Positions 48,907-56,870 of a DNA stretch of 64,000 nucleotides are shown here, one piece after another; the first letter of the stretch is position 1, and every line of letters starts with the position of its first letter. Source of the DNA: a virus. Both the position numbers and the translations under genes were made by a program. The stretch spans positions 16,023-80,022 of the IMG/VR virus record IMGVR_UViG_3300035179_000003. One strand, given 5' to 3'. The notes beneath the pieces were generated by a model. The model worked only from the letters and a program-made list of their open reading frames with translations. It made no database searches and was not told the DNA's origin.

Positions 48907-49097
48907 AATGCCTTGACAGTACCTGGAAATTTGTCCATGGAAAAAGTATAAAAGACCCTGAACTGACAAAAAATAAGTTCTACAGGCTTACAGAAAGAAA
49001 CGTTCAGGTAATGACAAAAGAATCCATGGTGAGCCTCGTCGGTGATTCTGGCGAGGAAATTACAAGACCAAAACATTTATTTAAAATCTTTAAATGA
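48894..49097 (+). CDS. Small hypothetical protein, 67 aa
   Basis: It overlaps the previous gene by 13 bp. The text 'FVHGKSIKDPELTKNKFYRL' and a basic C-terminus suggest an SH3-like small barrel. Function unknown. Confidence 0.55.
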   Translation: MPRMKCLDSTWKFVHGKSIKDPELTKNKFYRLTERNVQVMTKESMVSLVGDSGEEITRPKHLFKIFK

Positions 49098-49108
49098 GGA
49101 GAATAGTT

Positions 49109-49645
49109 ATGAAAACCATAATCATAATACTTATTACCATAATAATCACACTTGGCAATAAGTTAACAAAACAAGAAGACGAGTATTTAAAAGATTGGGA
49201 AAATAAAAAAAATACTCCGTCAATAATAATCGATTCTATTATTCCCGATACAACGACTTATGGATGGGATAAGGTTTATAATTATGTCCTAATAAGCGAC
49301 AGTATCCAGAGGATTATAGATTCCCTTGATAAAAAAACCATTATATTATATGAGTTAATGTACAAAAGTTCCAAGTACTTTCATACACTCAACGATCTGA
49401 ATTTATCAGATCAGAAAAGATATTTCGACTATTTATTAAAATACAAAAAAACAGATACGTTAAGAGTGTATATCGCCCTTGATATACTCATACGAATTTT
49501 AGAATATGAGTATAATATCTCTATCATTATCATGGAAAATCAAACCGGAAATGCAAAGGCCCGGTCGTTTCTCCATGTTAAAGCAAGGGAAAATGATTTA
49601 ATTATAATGAAAAAATATAAAAACTACCTAAGGAGGGAAAAGTGA
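49109..49645 (+). CDS. Membrane-anchored or secreted protein, i-spanin candidate
   Basis: Start at ATG 49109, with GAGGAGAA upstream. An N-terminal hydrophobic segment ('KTIIIILITIIITLG', 2-16) is followed by a long helical, charged region of about 160 residues. It overlaps by 4 bp a small lipoprotein gene. A TM protein plus overlapping lipoprotein is the layout of Rz/Rz1-type spanins, which fuse inner and outer membrane at lysis. The helical part is longer than usual, so this is a candidate only. Confidence 0.5.
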   Translation: MKTIIIILITIIITLGNKLTKQEDEYLKDWENKKNTPSIIIDSIIPDTTTYGWDKVYNYVLISDSIQRIIDSLDKKTIILYELMYKSSKYFHTLNDLNLSDQKRYFDYLLKYKKTDTLRVYIALDILIRILEYEYNISIIIMENQTGNAKARSFLHVKARENDLIIMKKYKNYLRREK

Positions 49646-49935
49646 AAATATTAATAATTATATTAATCCTTCTATTTGGATGCCAGCCGGTTCTCTACCA
49701 AAGAGAACCGATCGAGATAATCGATTGCGCGTTCAAATACAATCAAAGAGTAGCGAAACTCCCGGTAGTTGTCGGAAAGTTTTATGTGACAAGGACCGAA
49801 TATTATATTACTTTGGTTGACTCTACCTCATACACAATCATGGTGGATGAGGAAGAATTTAATAAAATAAAAAAGGGAGAATGGTATGTTAAAGGAAAGT
49901 ATACAACGAAAGATTTGGAGCAGAGTAGAAAATAA
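49642..49935 (+). CDS. Small lipoprotein, o-spanin candidate
   Basis: GTG start with AAGGAGGG upstream. The signal peptide ends in a lipobox ('ILLFGCQP', Cys about 14), so it should be lipid-anchored. The mature part (about 83 aa) is beta-rich and not proline-rich, unlike classical Rz1. It may serve as an outer-membrane spanin or as a surface lipoprotein. Confidence 0.6.
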   Translation: MKILIIILILLFGCQPVLYQREPIEIIDCAFKYNQRVAKLPVVVGKFYVTRTEYYITLVDSTSYTIMVDEEEFNKIKKGEWYVKGKYTTKDLEQSRK

Positions 49936-50089
49936 AATCCTTACCCGGTGTTATCGGAAAGGAGTTAATGGATTCATATTCGTTGATAAACTAATGTTGA
50001 ATGTAGACGGAATTGGATATCTCTCTGGACACAAACCATTACTGGTTTATATTCCAAAACATATCGTAAAATTAATTTCTGCGTCTTAA
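49886..50089 (+). CDS. Small hypothetical protein, 67 aa
   Basis: It overlaps the lipoprotein gene by 50 bp and has AAAAGGGAG upstream of its ATG. Basic, with a beta-rich end ('KPLLVYIPKHIVKLI'). Last gene of the plus island. Function unknown. Confidence 0.5.
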   Translation: MLKESIQRKIWSRVENKILTRCYRKGVNGFIFVDKLMLNVDGIGYLSGHKPLLVYIPKHIVKLISAS

Positions 50090-50094
50090 AGGAT

Positions 50095-50133
50095 GCCGGT
50101 AAGGGAAAGAAAGGCAAAGACACCTTACCGGCT
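50095..50133. terminator. Hairpin after the plus-strand island (possible terminator)
   Basis: GCCGGTAAGG (50095-50104) and CCTTACCGGC (50124-50133) form a perfect 10-bp stem directly after the last plus gene. There is no T run, so it may be a weak or factor-dependent stop, or an RNA-stability hairpin. Confidence 0.45.
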
Positions 50134-50152
50134 CCGCAGAAAACACCGTAGT

Positions 50153-50322
50153 TGACATCCTCTGCCGGGGATTTATCCCCGCAGATTCCTGGGACTAATT
50201 ATGCAAAGCACAAGTAGCACCAAGTTGGTTCACGCTTCGACAGAGTGTGCGTCTGGGAGCCGAAGCCCTCAGACGTCTTACCCCTCCTCCACGCGCAGTC
50301 ACCGAGTGTCCCTCGGCCATGT
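50153..50322 (-). repeat. 170-bp protein-less copy of the TnpB right end (candidate solo reRNA)
   Basis: This is identical base for base to 51379-51548, the right end of the TnpB element. It covers the last ~42 codons of tnpB plus the right-end hairpin (TGCCGGGGATTTATCCCCGCA). In TnpB systems this is where the guide RNA scaffold lies; the guide would be the bases beyond the end, toward 50152 and below. The rest of the element is missing, leaving an RNA-only remnant. Confidence 0.9.
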
Positions 50323-50362
50323 ATAATAATATAATTCAAAGAAGGGTAGGTAGCGATAAATA

Positions 50363-50671
50363 TTATCCACCACCACCGGGTTTAATGTAAAAACTCACAT
50401 TCTTGATTTTTTCAAACAATTTCGCCGCTTTCTTCACATAATCCACATCATCATATGCTTCTTCAGGAAATATCAAACCCCGGAATTTACGCACAATCTC
50501 CCCCCTTTTCTCGGGACTCGCCACCGACAATAACGGTGTAATATATTGAATCGCGCGCTGTCTGTTAAATTCTATAATCGCTATTTTTTCGTTTAAAGAC
50601 CCTGGAATGAATTTAATTCCACTAAACAAAAAATAAGCTTTTGCAGCGCCGGAGGGAGTCCCTAGGATTTT
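50363..50671 (-). CDS. Frameshift extension of the tail-assembly chaperone
   Basis: A reading frame open from inside the slippery site to the stop at 50363, about 102 codons ('ILGTPSGAAKAYFLFSGIKF' onward, ending 'YIKPGGGG'). It has no convincing own start with SD. It is in the -1 frame relative to the 227-aa gene and is reached by slipping on CCCAAAA. It matches the GT part of lambda-type G/GT chaperones in position and logic. Confidence 0.75.
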   Translation of the reverse strand, partial: KILGTPSGAAKAYFLFSGIKFIPGSLNEKIAIIEFNRQRAIQYITPLLSVASPEKRGEIVRKFRGLIFPEEAYDDVDYVKKAAKLFEKIKNVSFYIKPGGGG

Positions 50672-51345
50672 GGGATAATACCTTTCATGTTGATAATATT
50701 ATGTATTTTGGTATCGAATTTAAACTTCTCATCCAGAATAAAATCGATTACCGCCGGGGACATCTTTCTAATCTTCATAAGACGGTATTTTATCTTCTTT
50801 TTAAGTTCGATCCTTAATTTTTCCGCATTTTCCAAATCGCCATTAGCCAGAAGTTCATTACAACGCATTACAGCCGTTTTAAGCGTGTTTAATTGGGCGG
50901 TGCCATCTTCTTCACATAACTCTTTTTTATTCATTCCTCGATAGGATAATGTAACGAAGAGGATGGATTTATAAGATTCAGCCATTTGATTAGTGATCCG
51001 ATCATCATTTTCCTTAACATATTCAAAGACCATTTCGTCTATCAGGTTGATTTCCTCAGCATTTAAAGTGGAAATTGTGAATGTGTATTTGTTTAAATTC
51101 GGGGAAATTATATCAGTTTCCGCATAGCTATTAAAAATCATTTTTTCAGCCAACTCGAGATCTTCTGTTGATATGCTGGGTAAATCAGGTGGTTTCTCTT
51201 TTACAATCTCCGGAGTTGATAGAGTTTTTTGAATAGCCTCTTCAACCATCTTGTTTGCATCCCTCTTTTGAAAATCCAATACTTTCTCGGCATTTTCCTT
51301 AAAAGGATCTTTAAAATTTTGTTTCTTATCAAACACCCCTGTCAT
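50662..51345 (-). CDS. Tail-assembly chaperone (G-like), with -1 frameshift site
   Basis: A 227-aa acidic, helical protein ending '...KGIIPKS' at a TAG. The last codons read ATC CCA AAA TCC TAG, which contains the canonical slippery heptamer C CCA AAA (plus-strand 50668-50674, TTTTGGG). A -1 slip joins it to the open frame running to 50363. In tailed phages such a pair lies just before the tape measure and coats it during assembly. Here the order is the same, apart from the inserted plus-strand cargo island. Confidence 0.8.
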   Translation of the reverse strand: MTGVFDKKQNFKDPFKENAEKVLDFQKRDANKMVEEAIQKTLSTPEIVKEKPPDLPSISTEDLELAEKMIFNSYAETDIISPNLNKYTFTISTLNAEEINLIDEMVFEYVKENDDRITNQMAESYKSILFVTLSYRGMNKKELCEEDGTAQLNTLKTAVMRCNELLANGDLENAEKLRIELKKKIKYRLMKIRKMSPAVIDFILDEKFKFDTKIHNIINMKGIIPKS

Positions 51346-51378
51346 ATAAAATTATCCTTTCTTTAAATGGTTTATTAA

Positions 51379-52715
51379 TTGACATCCTCTGCCGGGGATT
51401 TATCCCCGCAGATTCCTGGGACTAATTATGCAAAGCACAAGTAGCACCAAGTTGGTTCACGCTTCGACAGAGTGTGCGTCTGGGAGCCGAAGCCCTCAGA
51501 CGTCTTACCCCTCCTCCACGCGCAGTCACCGAGTGTCCCTCGGCCATGTCTATGTTTTTTGCTGCGTTCTCGTCTCTGTCGTGATGTGCGCTGCATTTGG
51601 GGCAGTCCCATTCGCGGACATCCAATGGCAACAATTCGACGATATGGCCGCAAGTCGAACACAATTTACTGGACGGAAAAAACCTGTCAACAAGCTTTTC
51701 TTCCTTCCCGTACCGTTCACATTTATACTCAACCATCTGCCGAAAAGCCCCCATGCCGACATCGAGAATTACACGAGCGAAACAATGATTGCTCGACATG
51801 CCCCGCACGTTCAAATCCTCAATTCCGATCACGTCAAACTGTCGCACGAGATCGGTGGTAAACTTGTGAAGAGTGTTGGCACGACACTCTCCAACATGCT
51901 CATGTAGGCGAGCAATTTTCACGCGTTGCCTCTGCCATCGGCCACTACCATTTTTGCGCCGGGCAAGAACGCGCTGCAATCGGGCCAGCTTGGAGAGATT
52001 ACCACCAAGGTAGCGCGGGTTGGCAATGCGTTCACCGTTCGACAGGGTAGCAAGACGGCTTACCCCCAAGTCAACACCAACTGTCTTCCCGGTCTTCGGC
52101 AACTTCTCGACTTCTTCATCGAGGCAAAGAGTGACAAAGTACCTCCCGGACGGCTTCTTGATTATCGTAACCGTCGTGGGGGAGCTCTTGAACTCTCTAC
52201 TCCAACGAATATTAAGACGACCGAGGCCGGAAAGAACAAGGTTTTTATTTACGTCATCCCACTTAAAAGCGCTGATAGTATACTCGGCAGTCTGTTTATT
52301 TCTTTTCTTTTTAAACGAGGGGTAACGCCCACGCTTGGCCCAGAAATTGAGGAAGGCAGTTTGAAGATGGCGAAGCGCTTGCTGAATGGCGACGCTGGAA
52401 ACTTCGGACAGCCACTTTGTTTCTTCTTGTCTTTTAAGAACAGTAAGCATTTTGGATGTGTCGTAATAATTGATTCGCTTCTGTTCCGTTCGCCATGCTT
52501 CAGATCGCAAGCGAAGTGCCCAATTGTAGATGTAACGACAACAACCGAAGACGCGGGAAAGCTCTTGTGCTTGGGCGTCAGTGGGATAGAAGCGAAATCG
52601 GTATCTTGTTTTCACACTAATATTATACATTGTGTAAGTCGAAAAGTCAATACTTGTTTCCAGAAAGGGGCGGCAATTCATCCACAACAGTTAAAACCGT
52701 GTGGTTTTCTTGCTG
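51379..52715 (-). mobile_element. IS200/IS605-type element carrying tnpB only
   Basis: The right end (51379) begins TTGACATCC and has a GGGGATTTATCCCC hairpin; the left end (about 52676-52712) has TCCACAACAGTTAAAACC...GTGTGG. It encodes TnpB and no TnpA, so it would need a transposase from elsewhere. It is visibly richer in G and C than its surroundings, a sign of recent arrival. It lies just upstream of the tail chaperone. Confidence 0.85.
51422..52630 (-). CDS. tnpB: TnpB RNA-guided nuclease of the IS element
   Basis: I start at the Met at 52630 ('MYNISVKTRYRFRFYPTDAQ'), since the family begins at the YRFRFYPT segment; an upstream Met would add 19 unrelated residues. RuvC-I is 'VGVDLGVSRLATL', RuvC-II 'VIGIEDLNVRGM', the zinc finger 'CSTCGHIV...CPKC' and RuvC-III 'HDRDENAAKNI', so it looks active. 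The guide RNA scaffold should overlap its 3' end; an identical 170-bp copy of that region stands alone at 50153. Confidence 0.93.
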   Translation of the reverse strand: MYNISVKTRYRFRFYPTDAQAQELSRVFGCCRYIYNWALRLRSEAWRTEQKRINYYDTSKMLTVLKRQEETKWLSEVSSVAIQQALRHLQTAFLNFWAKRGRYPSFKKKRNKQTAEYTISAFKWDDVNKNLVLSGLGRLNIRWSREFKSSPTTVTIIKKPSGRYFVTLCLDEEVEKLPKTGKTVGVDLGVSRLATLSNGERIANPRYLGGNLSKLARLQRVLARRKNGSGRWQRQRVKIARLHEHVGECRANTLHKFTTDLVRQFDVIGIEDLNVRGMSSNHCFARVILDVGMGAFRQMVEYKCERYGKEEKLVDRFFPSSKLCSTCGHIVELLPLDVREWDCPKCSAHHDRDENAAKNIDMAEGHSVTARGGGVRRLRASAPRRTLCRSVNQLGATCALHN

Positions 52716-53175
52716 TATAATTTATAACTACAAACCATGAAAAAGACAATAAAAAAATACAAACTCAAAACACGCTACGTGAGTTCGGCAAAGCTTTTAA
52801 TTAACAAAAAGAGAAATTTTTGGTTTCCTATATAGGAATTTTAAAACCACCCCCCCCTAATTACAAAAAAAATATTGAAAAAAACAAGAAATTTTTTTTT
52901 CTCCTCCCTCGAAAAGTAAAATTGTATATAGGAGGGTTATAATTATACTTTTATTTATATATATATATTATATATATTATATATATATTTTTATTATATA
53001 TATATAGATATAGATCTAACATAGCGCGAGCAAAAATTGAGCCAATCTGTAATTACTTGTTTTTATTTATTTTACAACAAAGGTTTAAAGTAATGGTTTA
53101 AGATTGGTTTTTAATATGCACATTATTGATAAATTTAATAAACTATTTTATGTGTTTCGCACTTGTTACAAAAAA

Positions 53176-53214
53176 TCTGTCCAGCTTGACAAAATAGTGT
53201 ATGCATTTGTTACA
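53176..53214 (+). repeat. Iteron copy 1 (39 bp)
   Basis: Begins TCTGTCCAGCTTGACAAAAT and ends ATGCATTTGTTACA. Identical over 39 bp to 53291-53329. Confidence 0.95.
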
Positions 53215-53290
53215 ACATTTTTTCATTTTGCAACAAAATGGGAAAAAAATTGACAAATAGGAGGCCTTTTTTGATAGTAAAAAGGGCAAT

Positions 53291-53329
53291 TCTGTCCAGC
53301 TTGACAAAATAGTGTATGCATTTGTTACA
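53291..53329 (+). repeat. Iteron copy 2 (39 bp)
   Basis: Perfect copy of 53176-53214. A related inverted piece (TGCAACAAAATGCATAC, 53349-53365) and an inverted outer piece (GGACAGATTTTTTTTGA at 53381 versus ACAAAAAATCTGTCC at 53168) make the block partly symmetric. Confidence 0.95.
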
Positions 53330-53657
53330 GTGAAAAATGAAAAAGTGACTGCAACAAAATGCATACTTTTTTTTTAAAATGGACAGATTTTTTTTGACAC
53401 TTTTTATACTTAATCGTTTAAGGGAAAAATTTGCCTAGTAAAATGGCCATTCCCGGAAATCAATGTAAAAAATATATTTTAAGTTATTGATTTTTAAGGA
53501 CATAAATTAAGAAATGAAATTAAAAAAAAGTTGTCAAGTAATTCTATATCTTATTTAAAATCAATTTATTAGTATAGATATTTTGATTTTTTATAATCTA
53601 TTTTTTTAAAAAAAAAATCAATGACTTACAGATTTGGTTTTTTTCCGTTTTGTCAAA

Positions 53658-53688
53658 ATTGACAACATGCTGTATGCATTCTGTTGCA
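53658..53688 (+). repeat. Diverged iteron copy 3
   Basis: ATTGACAACATGCTGTATGC followed by ATTCTGTTGCA matches copies 1 and 2 in the segment TTGACAAaAT.GTGTATGCATT.TGTTaCA with a few changes. Confidence 0.7.
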
Positions 53689-53983
53689 GCCCGCTAAGCC
53701 ACACCAGTACAGGTGGGGTTCTGAATTTGCCACTATTATTCTGTAAAGATTTTTAAAAAAAAACCATTTTTGGTCATTAATGTGATATTTATCACATTAA
53801 TTCTTGTGTTGTAAAGTGAAAATGAAATTTTGATAAAAATGATTTTTATATTTCTATTATTATTAAAGACTTATGATTTATAATTAAAGTAATACTATAG
53901 AGGAGAATGGCTTTAATCGCTTAAATAATTTTTTTTAAAAATATTATATTGTTTTTTAAAATATTATGTTTTATATTATATAC

Positions 53984-54448
53984 ATGGGTAAAGATTGTTT
54001 AATTATTAATTATAAATTTAATAATACTGAAATTAAGAATAAATTCAGGGAAGAATTAAAAAAAAGAAACCTGACTATGCAGGCGGCGTTTTCCATATTT
54101 ATCAATCACTTGACAGGAGGCACTAACTTGTTTGATGAAATTAAAATGAAACCAAAGAAAATCACGTATGGATATACACCATACGAGTTTTTTACAATTG
54201 AAAAAGTATACATTGATGATGAACCGAATGGCGAGTATCATATTAAAATTAATGACGGATCTTCCTCGAGAAATGCGTTAATATTTTTTCAGATGTACCT
54301 TGAAAATTTTCAGGTGGGTATGGTTGATGAAATACTTAATATAGAATATCCTATATATGCAAAAACATCAGATACCGATACTATTAAAAATGTCGATTCA
54401 GTTTTTACCGAACTAAACAAACAGTTAGAAGGTTTTAGAAAGAGGTAG
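53984..54448 (+). CDS. Possible ribbon-helix-helix DNA-binding protein, about 154 aa
   Basis: I start at 'MGKDCLIINYKF'; a Met six codons upstream is possible. The strand 'CLIINYKF', the helix 'EIKNKFREELKKRN', the turn 'LTMQ' and the helix 'AAFSIFINHLTGG' (first 45 residues) have the order of RelB/DinJ or ParG-type RHH proteins. The C-terminal 100 residues are unassigned. As the first gene after the iteron region it might bind those repeats; that is inference. Confidence 0.55.
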   Translation: MGKDCLIINYKFNNTEIKNKFREELKKRNLTMQAAFSIFINHLTGGTNLFDEIKMKPKKITYGYTPYEFFTIEKVYIDDEPNGEYHIKINDGSSSRNALIFFQMYLENFQVGMVDEILNIEYPIYAKTSDTDTIKNVDSVFTELNKQLEGFRKR

Positions 54449-54451
54449 TCC

Positions 54452-54874
54452 ATGGATATTGAAGTGACCGTTAGTGGAGAAGGTGTTGTTGGTGAACAAA
54501 GGGCAGAGGATCTTCCGGTTTCAACAAAACCTGGATTTGATCCTAATAAGACCCAGGACGTCAGATTTGACGCCGGGGATGAAGAGGGTGGTATTATAGC
54601 TCCTTCAAAACCAAATAGGTCTGTAGAGGGTTCTGTGATACTTACGGGCATTAAAGTGGCTTATTACGTCGGAGAAGAACGTGTAAGCAAGGATGTGAGG
54701 GATATATTCGATAGTGAAAATGATGCGAAAGCTGCAGTTGTGAATTCAAAAACATATTACGCGCAGACGACTCGCGGATTAAAACTGGTTACAATTATTT
54801 CGGGGGCTCCAAAGATATCGGTCGGAGACGTCGAAAGATGGATTTATATCGAGGGAGAGTGGAAGAAAACATAA
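54452..54874 (+). CDS. Hypothetical protein, 140 aa
   Basis: It starts 3 bp after the previous stop. Acidic, beta-rich second half ('SVEGSVILTGIKVAYYVGEE'), low-complexity Gly/Asp/Glu-rich first half. No motif recognised. Confidence 0.6.
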   Translation: MDIEVTVSGEGVVGEQRAEDLPVSTKPGFDPNKTQDVRFDAGDEEGGIIAPSKPNRSVEGSVILTGIKVAYYVGEERVSKDVRDIFDSENDAKAAVVNSKTYYAQTTRGLKLVTIISGAPKISVGDVERWIYIEGEWKKT

Positions 54875-54897
54875 ATATTTTGTAGAAAGGCGGTTTT

Positions 54898-55200
54898 GTG
54901 CTTATTAATAAAATTCAAACAACAGGAATGGATTCAAAACCATCAGAAAATTTTCAATATCTATCTGATGAATTAGATAAAGAAATATCTAAATTATATT
55001 CAGAAATGGTAGATTTTGAAAAAGTTATTGTTTCGGTATTGCGCCCGTCATGTAAAAGCGAGAATTGTGAAAAAAATCCTGTAAATGATACACGTTCTCC
55101 TATGGAAAATTGGTTAGTAGAACAAATAAGAAGAATTAGAGAAATCTCTAATCATCTTTGTGATTATCGTGAAAGATGCTGCCTCACACAAATGAAATAA
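54898..55200 (+). CDS. Hypothetical helical protein, 100 aa
   Basis: GTG start with AGAAAGG upstream. Four cysteines ('RPSCKSENCEK', 'HLCDYRERCC') are spaced as if to bind a metal. The next gene starts directly after its stop. Confidence 0.55.
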   Translation: MLINKIQTTGMDSKPSENFQYLSDELDKEISKLYSEMVDFEKVIVSVLRPSCKSENCEKNPVNDTRSPMENWLVEQIRRIREISNHLCDYRERCCLTQMK

Positions 55201-55557
55201 ATGGATAAGTATATTTTTATTTTTATTGTTCTATTTTTTATCTTTCTTTTAAGGTATTTGATTTATTTCGATAAATACAATAAATTAGATACCTTAAAAG
55301 ATAAGATAAATTATACCCATCATGACATTGATTCATTTACTATAATCATTAATATATTAAGTAATAAAAGAAAAAAAACATTTTTAGATCAACAATTATT
55401 TTATAGAACTTGTTTTTTATTAAGTAAGAGTTACTCTTATTATGATAGTATTGTTACTATATATAATTCAGAAATTGATATTACGTTTTATAAAAATACC
55501 CCATTCGGGGTTCATAAATCGTTATTACCGGAACGATATACTAAATTAGTCCAATAG
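55201..55557 (+). CDS. Membrane-anchored hypothetical protein, 118 aa
   Basis: A single N-terminal hydrophobic segment ('YIFIFIVLFFIFLLRYLIYF', 3-22) followed by a charged helical part on one side of the membrane. It starts right at the previous stop. Function unknown. Confidence 0.6.
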   Translation: MDKYIFIFIVLFFIFLLRYLIYFDKYNKLDTLKDKINYTHHDIDSFTIIINILSNKRKKTFLDQQLFYRTCFLLSKSYSYYDSIVTIYNSEIDITFYKNTPFGVHKSLLPERYTKLVQ

Positions 55558-55565
55558 GAATTATT

Positions 55566-55793
55566 ATGGTTGATTTTGAAAAAGAGTTTCCTCTTGTGAA
55601 TTTTGAACAAAAAAGTAAGAATGTTCTTTTAATTCTTGAAGATAGTTATGTTGACGGCGAACCTGTTATGGATTTGGAAAAGCTGGATGGAAAATATGAA
55701 TTTGGGATTCATAAAAAAATATTTAATGCTTTTTCTGATGAGTATGACATGGATATTTACAATAAAATTATTAAAATGCGCAGGAAAAAATGA
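55566..55793 (+). CDS. Small hypothetical protein, 75 aa
   Basis: It overlaps the next gene by 4 bp (ATGA). Acidic beginning, basic end ('IYNKIIKMRRKK'). No motif. Confidence 0.55.
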   Translation: MVDFEKEFPLVNFEQKSKNVLLILEDSYVDGEPVMDLEKLDGKYEFGIHKKIFNAFSDEYDMDIYNKIIKMRRKK

Positions 55794-56218
55794 AAAAAGA
55801 ATTTTGTCCGTTGTGTTGTAGATATATAGATACAATCTGTAAATATTGCGGCACGCAAGTGTGGACCGATGATGATGGTAAACTATGTTTCGATAATCCC
55901 AAAACAATGCTTATTTTTGAGGATAATGATTTTGAATCGAAATATCTTTTATTGACCCCTCCGAATAAAATTGAAGTACCGCGAAATTTATCTTTTCGTA
56001 AAAAGGTTATTATTATAATGAATATTCTTGATATGAAAATATTTACTTTATCAACCCAGATACAATTTGGGCCATATGTTTATTATCCAAGAATAGTAGA
56101 AATAAATGGTAGAATAAGATATATGGTTACAGGGTTTAATCCTGAACTTCTTCATCAGGTAACATTTAAAAAATATTCATTTTATTACGGTGTTAAAAGA
56201 GTAATAAATCTGGTATAA
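55790..56218 (+). CDS. Zinc-ribbon protein, 142 aa
   Basis: The N-terminus 'FCPLCCRYIDTICKYCGTQV' has two CxxC pairs (C6/C9, C18/C21), a zinc ribbon as used in nucleic-acid or protein binding. The rest is beta-rich. Its last codons lie inside the promoter for the first structured RNA, so RNA and gene share sequence. Confidence 0.65.
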   Translation: MKKEFCPLCCRYIDTICKYCGTQVWTDDDGKLCFDNPKTMLIFEDNDFESKYLLLTPPNKIEVPRNLSFRKKVIIIMNILDMKIFTLSTQIQFGPYVYYPRIVEINGRIRYMVTGFNPELLHQVTFKKYSFYYGVKRVINLV

Positions 56219-56219
56219 T
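56191..56219 (+). promoter_or_regulatory. Phage promoter upstream of structured RNA (TGTTAA-17-TATAAT)
   Basis: TGTTAA (56191-56196), 17-bp spacer ending AAATCTGG, TATAAT (56214-56219), then AATTAT. Transcription would start near 56226, a few bases before the 5' arm of the RNA at 56233. Confidence 0.7.
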
Positions 56220-56232
56220 AATTATGGAAGAA

Positions 56233-56456
56233 ATAGTTACTTTTATGGAGATAGACGATTGAAGAATTATACCACCAGCGTGCCCTTAGCCGGCTAAAGT
56301 CCGGCCTAACAACTAGTACCTGGCGTGGTTTTGAAGCCACAGAAATTAGGGTTAACAAATTTCATTAATACTGTAATATTGATGAGCAAATTAATCGGCG
56401 TTACAGCGCAATCGCTTTGGCAAGCGACAATCTGTTGAAGGCTATAAAGGTAACTA
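56233..56456 (+). ncRNA. Long-stem structured RNA 6 (Y-RNA-like), own promoter
   Basis: The ends pair: ATAGTTACTTTTATGG with CTATAAAGGTAACTAT (16 positions, G-U allowed), then an internal loop and a second helix (GATTG/CAATC). Inside is a hairpin with a 5-bp stem and a 7-nt loop, GCCGG-CTAAAGT-CCGGC (56289-56305), like an anticodon arm, and GTGG...CCAC. The 5' arm ACTTTTATGGAGATAGACG matches the arms of RNAs 1, 2 and 4. No ORF with SD is present. Likely function: Y-RNA-like partner of a Ro60-type protein. Confidence 0.6.
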
Positions 56457-56462
56457 TATTTT

Positions 56463-56546
56463 TATAAACAATTTATTTACAAAGAGTTATATTATTTATC
56501 TAAAAAAAATATTAAGGAACTGATTACACTCTTTGTCTAGTTGTAC
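56463..56546 (+). other. attC-like recombination site 0
   Basis: ACAAAGAGT and ACTCTTTGT pair on either side of an AT-rich loop; the 3' core is GTTGTAC (56540-56546). The 5' core (TATAAAC) is weak. It would end the cassette holding RNA 6. Confidence 0.45.
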
Positions 56547-56593
56547 AAAATTTTGCCAGCTTTGAATTTATAGTTCGGCTGGCTGGAGGCACA

Positions 56594-56779
56594 ATGAACT
56601 TTATTGGATTTTTCGCGGCAGCGTTTTTCTCGTCACTTTTTATTCATTTAGTGGTCGTTCAGCCTGCATGGGGCTTGATTGCTTGGTCGGGTTTTACTGG
56701 TATAGGCTTTGTCGTTTCAATAGTCAACGCCAGCCGAAAGAAAATTAAGGAAGCTGGCAAAACTTCGTACAACAAATAA
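56594..56779 (+). CDS. Cassette gene: small membrane protein, 61 aa
   Basis: Start preceded by GCTGGAGGC. Two hydrophobic segments ('FIGFFAAAFFSSLFIHLVVV' and 'GLIAWSGFTGIGFVVSIV') suggest a two-pass membrane protein; the C-terminus is basic. Its 3' end overlaps the attC-like site, as is common for integron cassette genes. Function unknown. Confidence 0.65.
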   Translation: MNFIGFFAAAFFSSLFIHLVVVQPAWGLIAWSGFTGIGFVVSIVNASRKKIKEAGKTSYNK

Positions 56780-56837
56780 ATGGTGTTCGCTAACGCACAT
56801 TGCGAAGCGCAACGTCACCATTTATCGGACGTTGTAC
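56767..56837 (+). other. attC-like site 1
   Basis: 5' core GTACAAC (56767-56773) and 3' core GTTGTAC (56831-56837) are exact complements. Inside, AAATAAATGGTG pairs with CACCATTTAT, and a loop contains further pairing. The length of 71 bp and this layout fit integron attC sites. Confidence 0.8.
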
Positions 56838-56870
56838 GACCATATTTTGCTTTTTGGAGGTTATAGGCAC

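Larger units (their letters stand above)
52716..53983. other. Long gene-free AT-rich region with repeats: candidate replication origin/control region
   Basis: About 1.25 kb without a convincing gene. It holds a C-run (about 52849-52857), long A and T tracts, a near-pure AT stretch (about 52945-53012) that would melt easily, and iteron-like direct and inverted repeats (53160-53690). It lies between leftward and rightward transcription units. AT-rich DNA next to iterons is the usual make-up of iteron-type origins. An RHH-like protein gene follows directly. Confidence 0.5.

Noticed and set aside
50627-50629. Independent TTG start for the 88-aa ORF upstream of 50363
   Set aside because: The frame is open further upstream to the slippery site, there is no SD, and a -1 frameshift explains it better.
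51428-52720. Plus-strand ORFs of up to 264 aa
   Set aside because: They are antisense shadows of the G+C-rich tnpB gene.
53143-53364. Minus-strand ORF of 73 aa
   Set aside because: It lies across the iteron repeats, so its peptide repeats itself; no SD and no neighbours on that strand.
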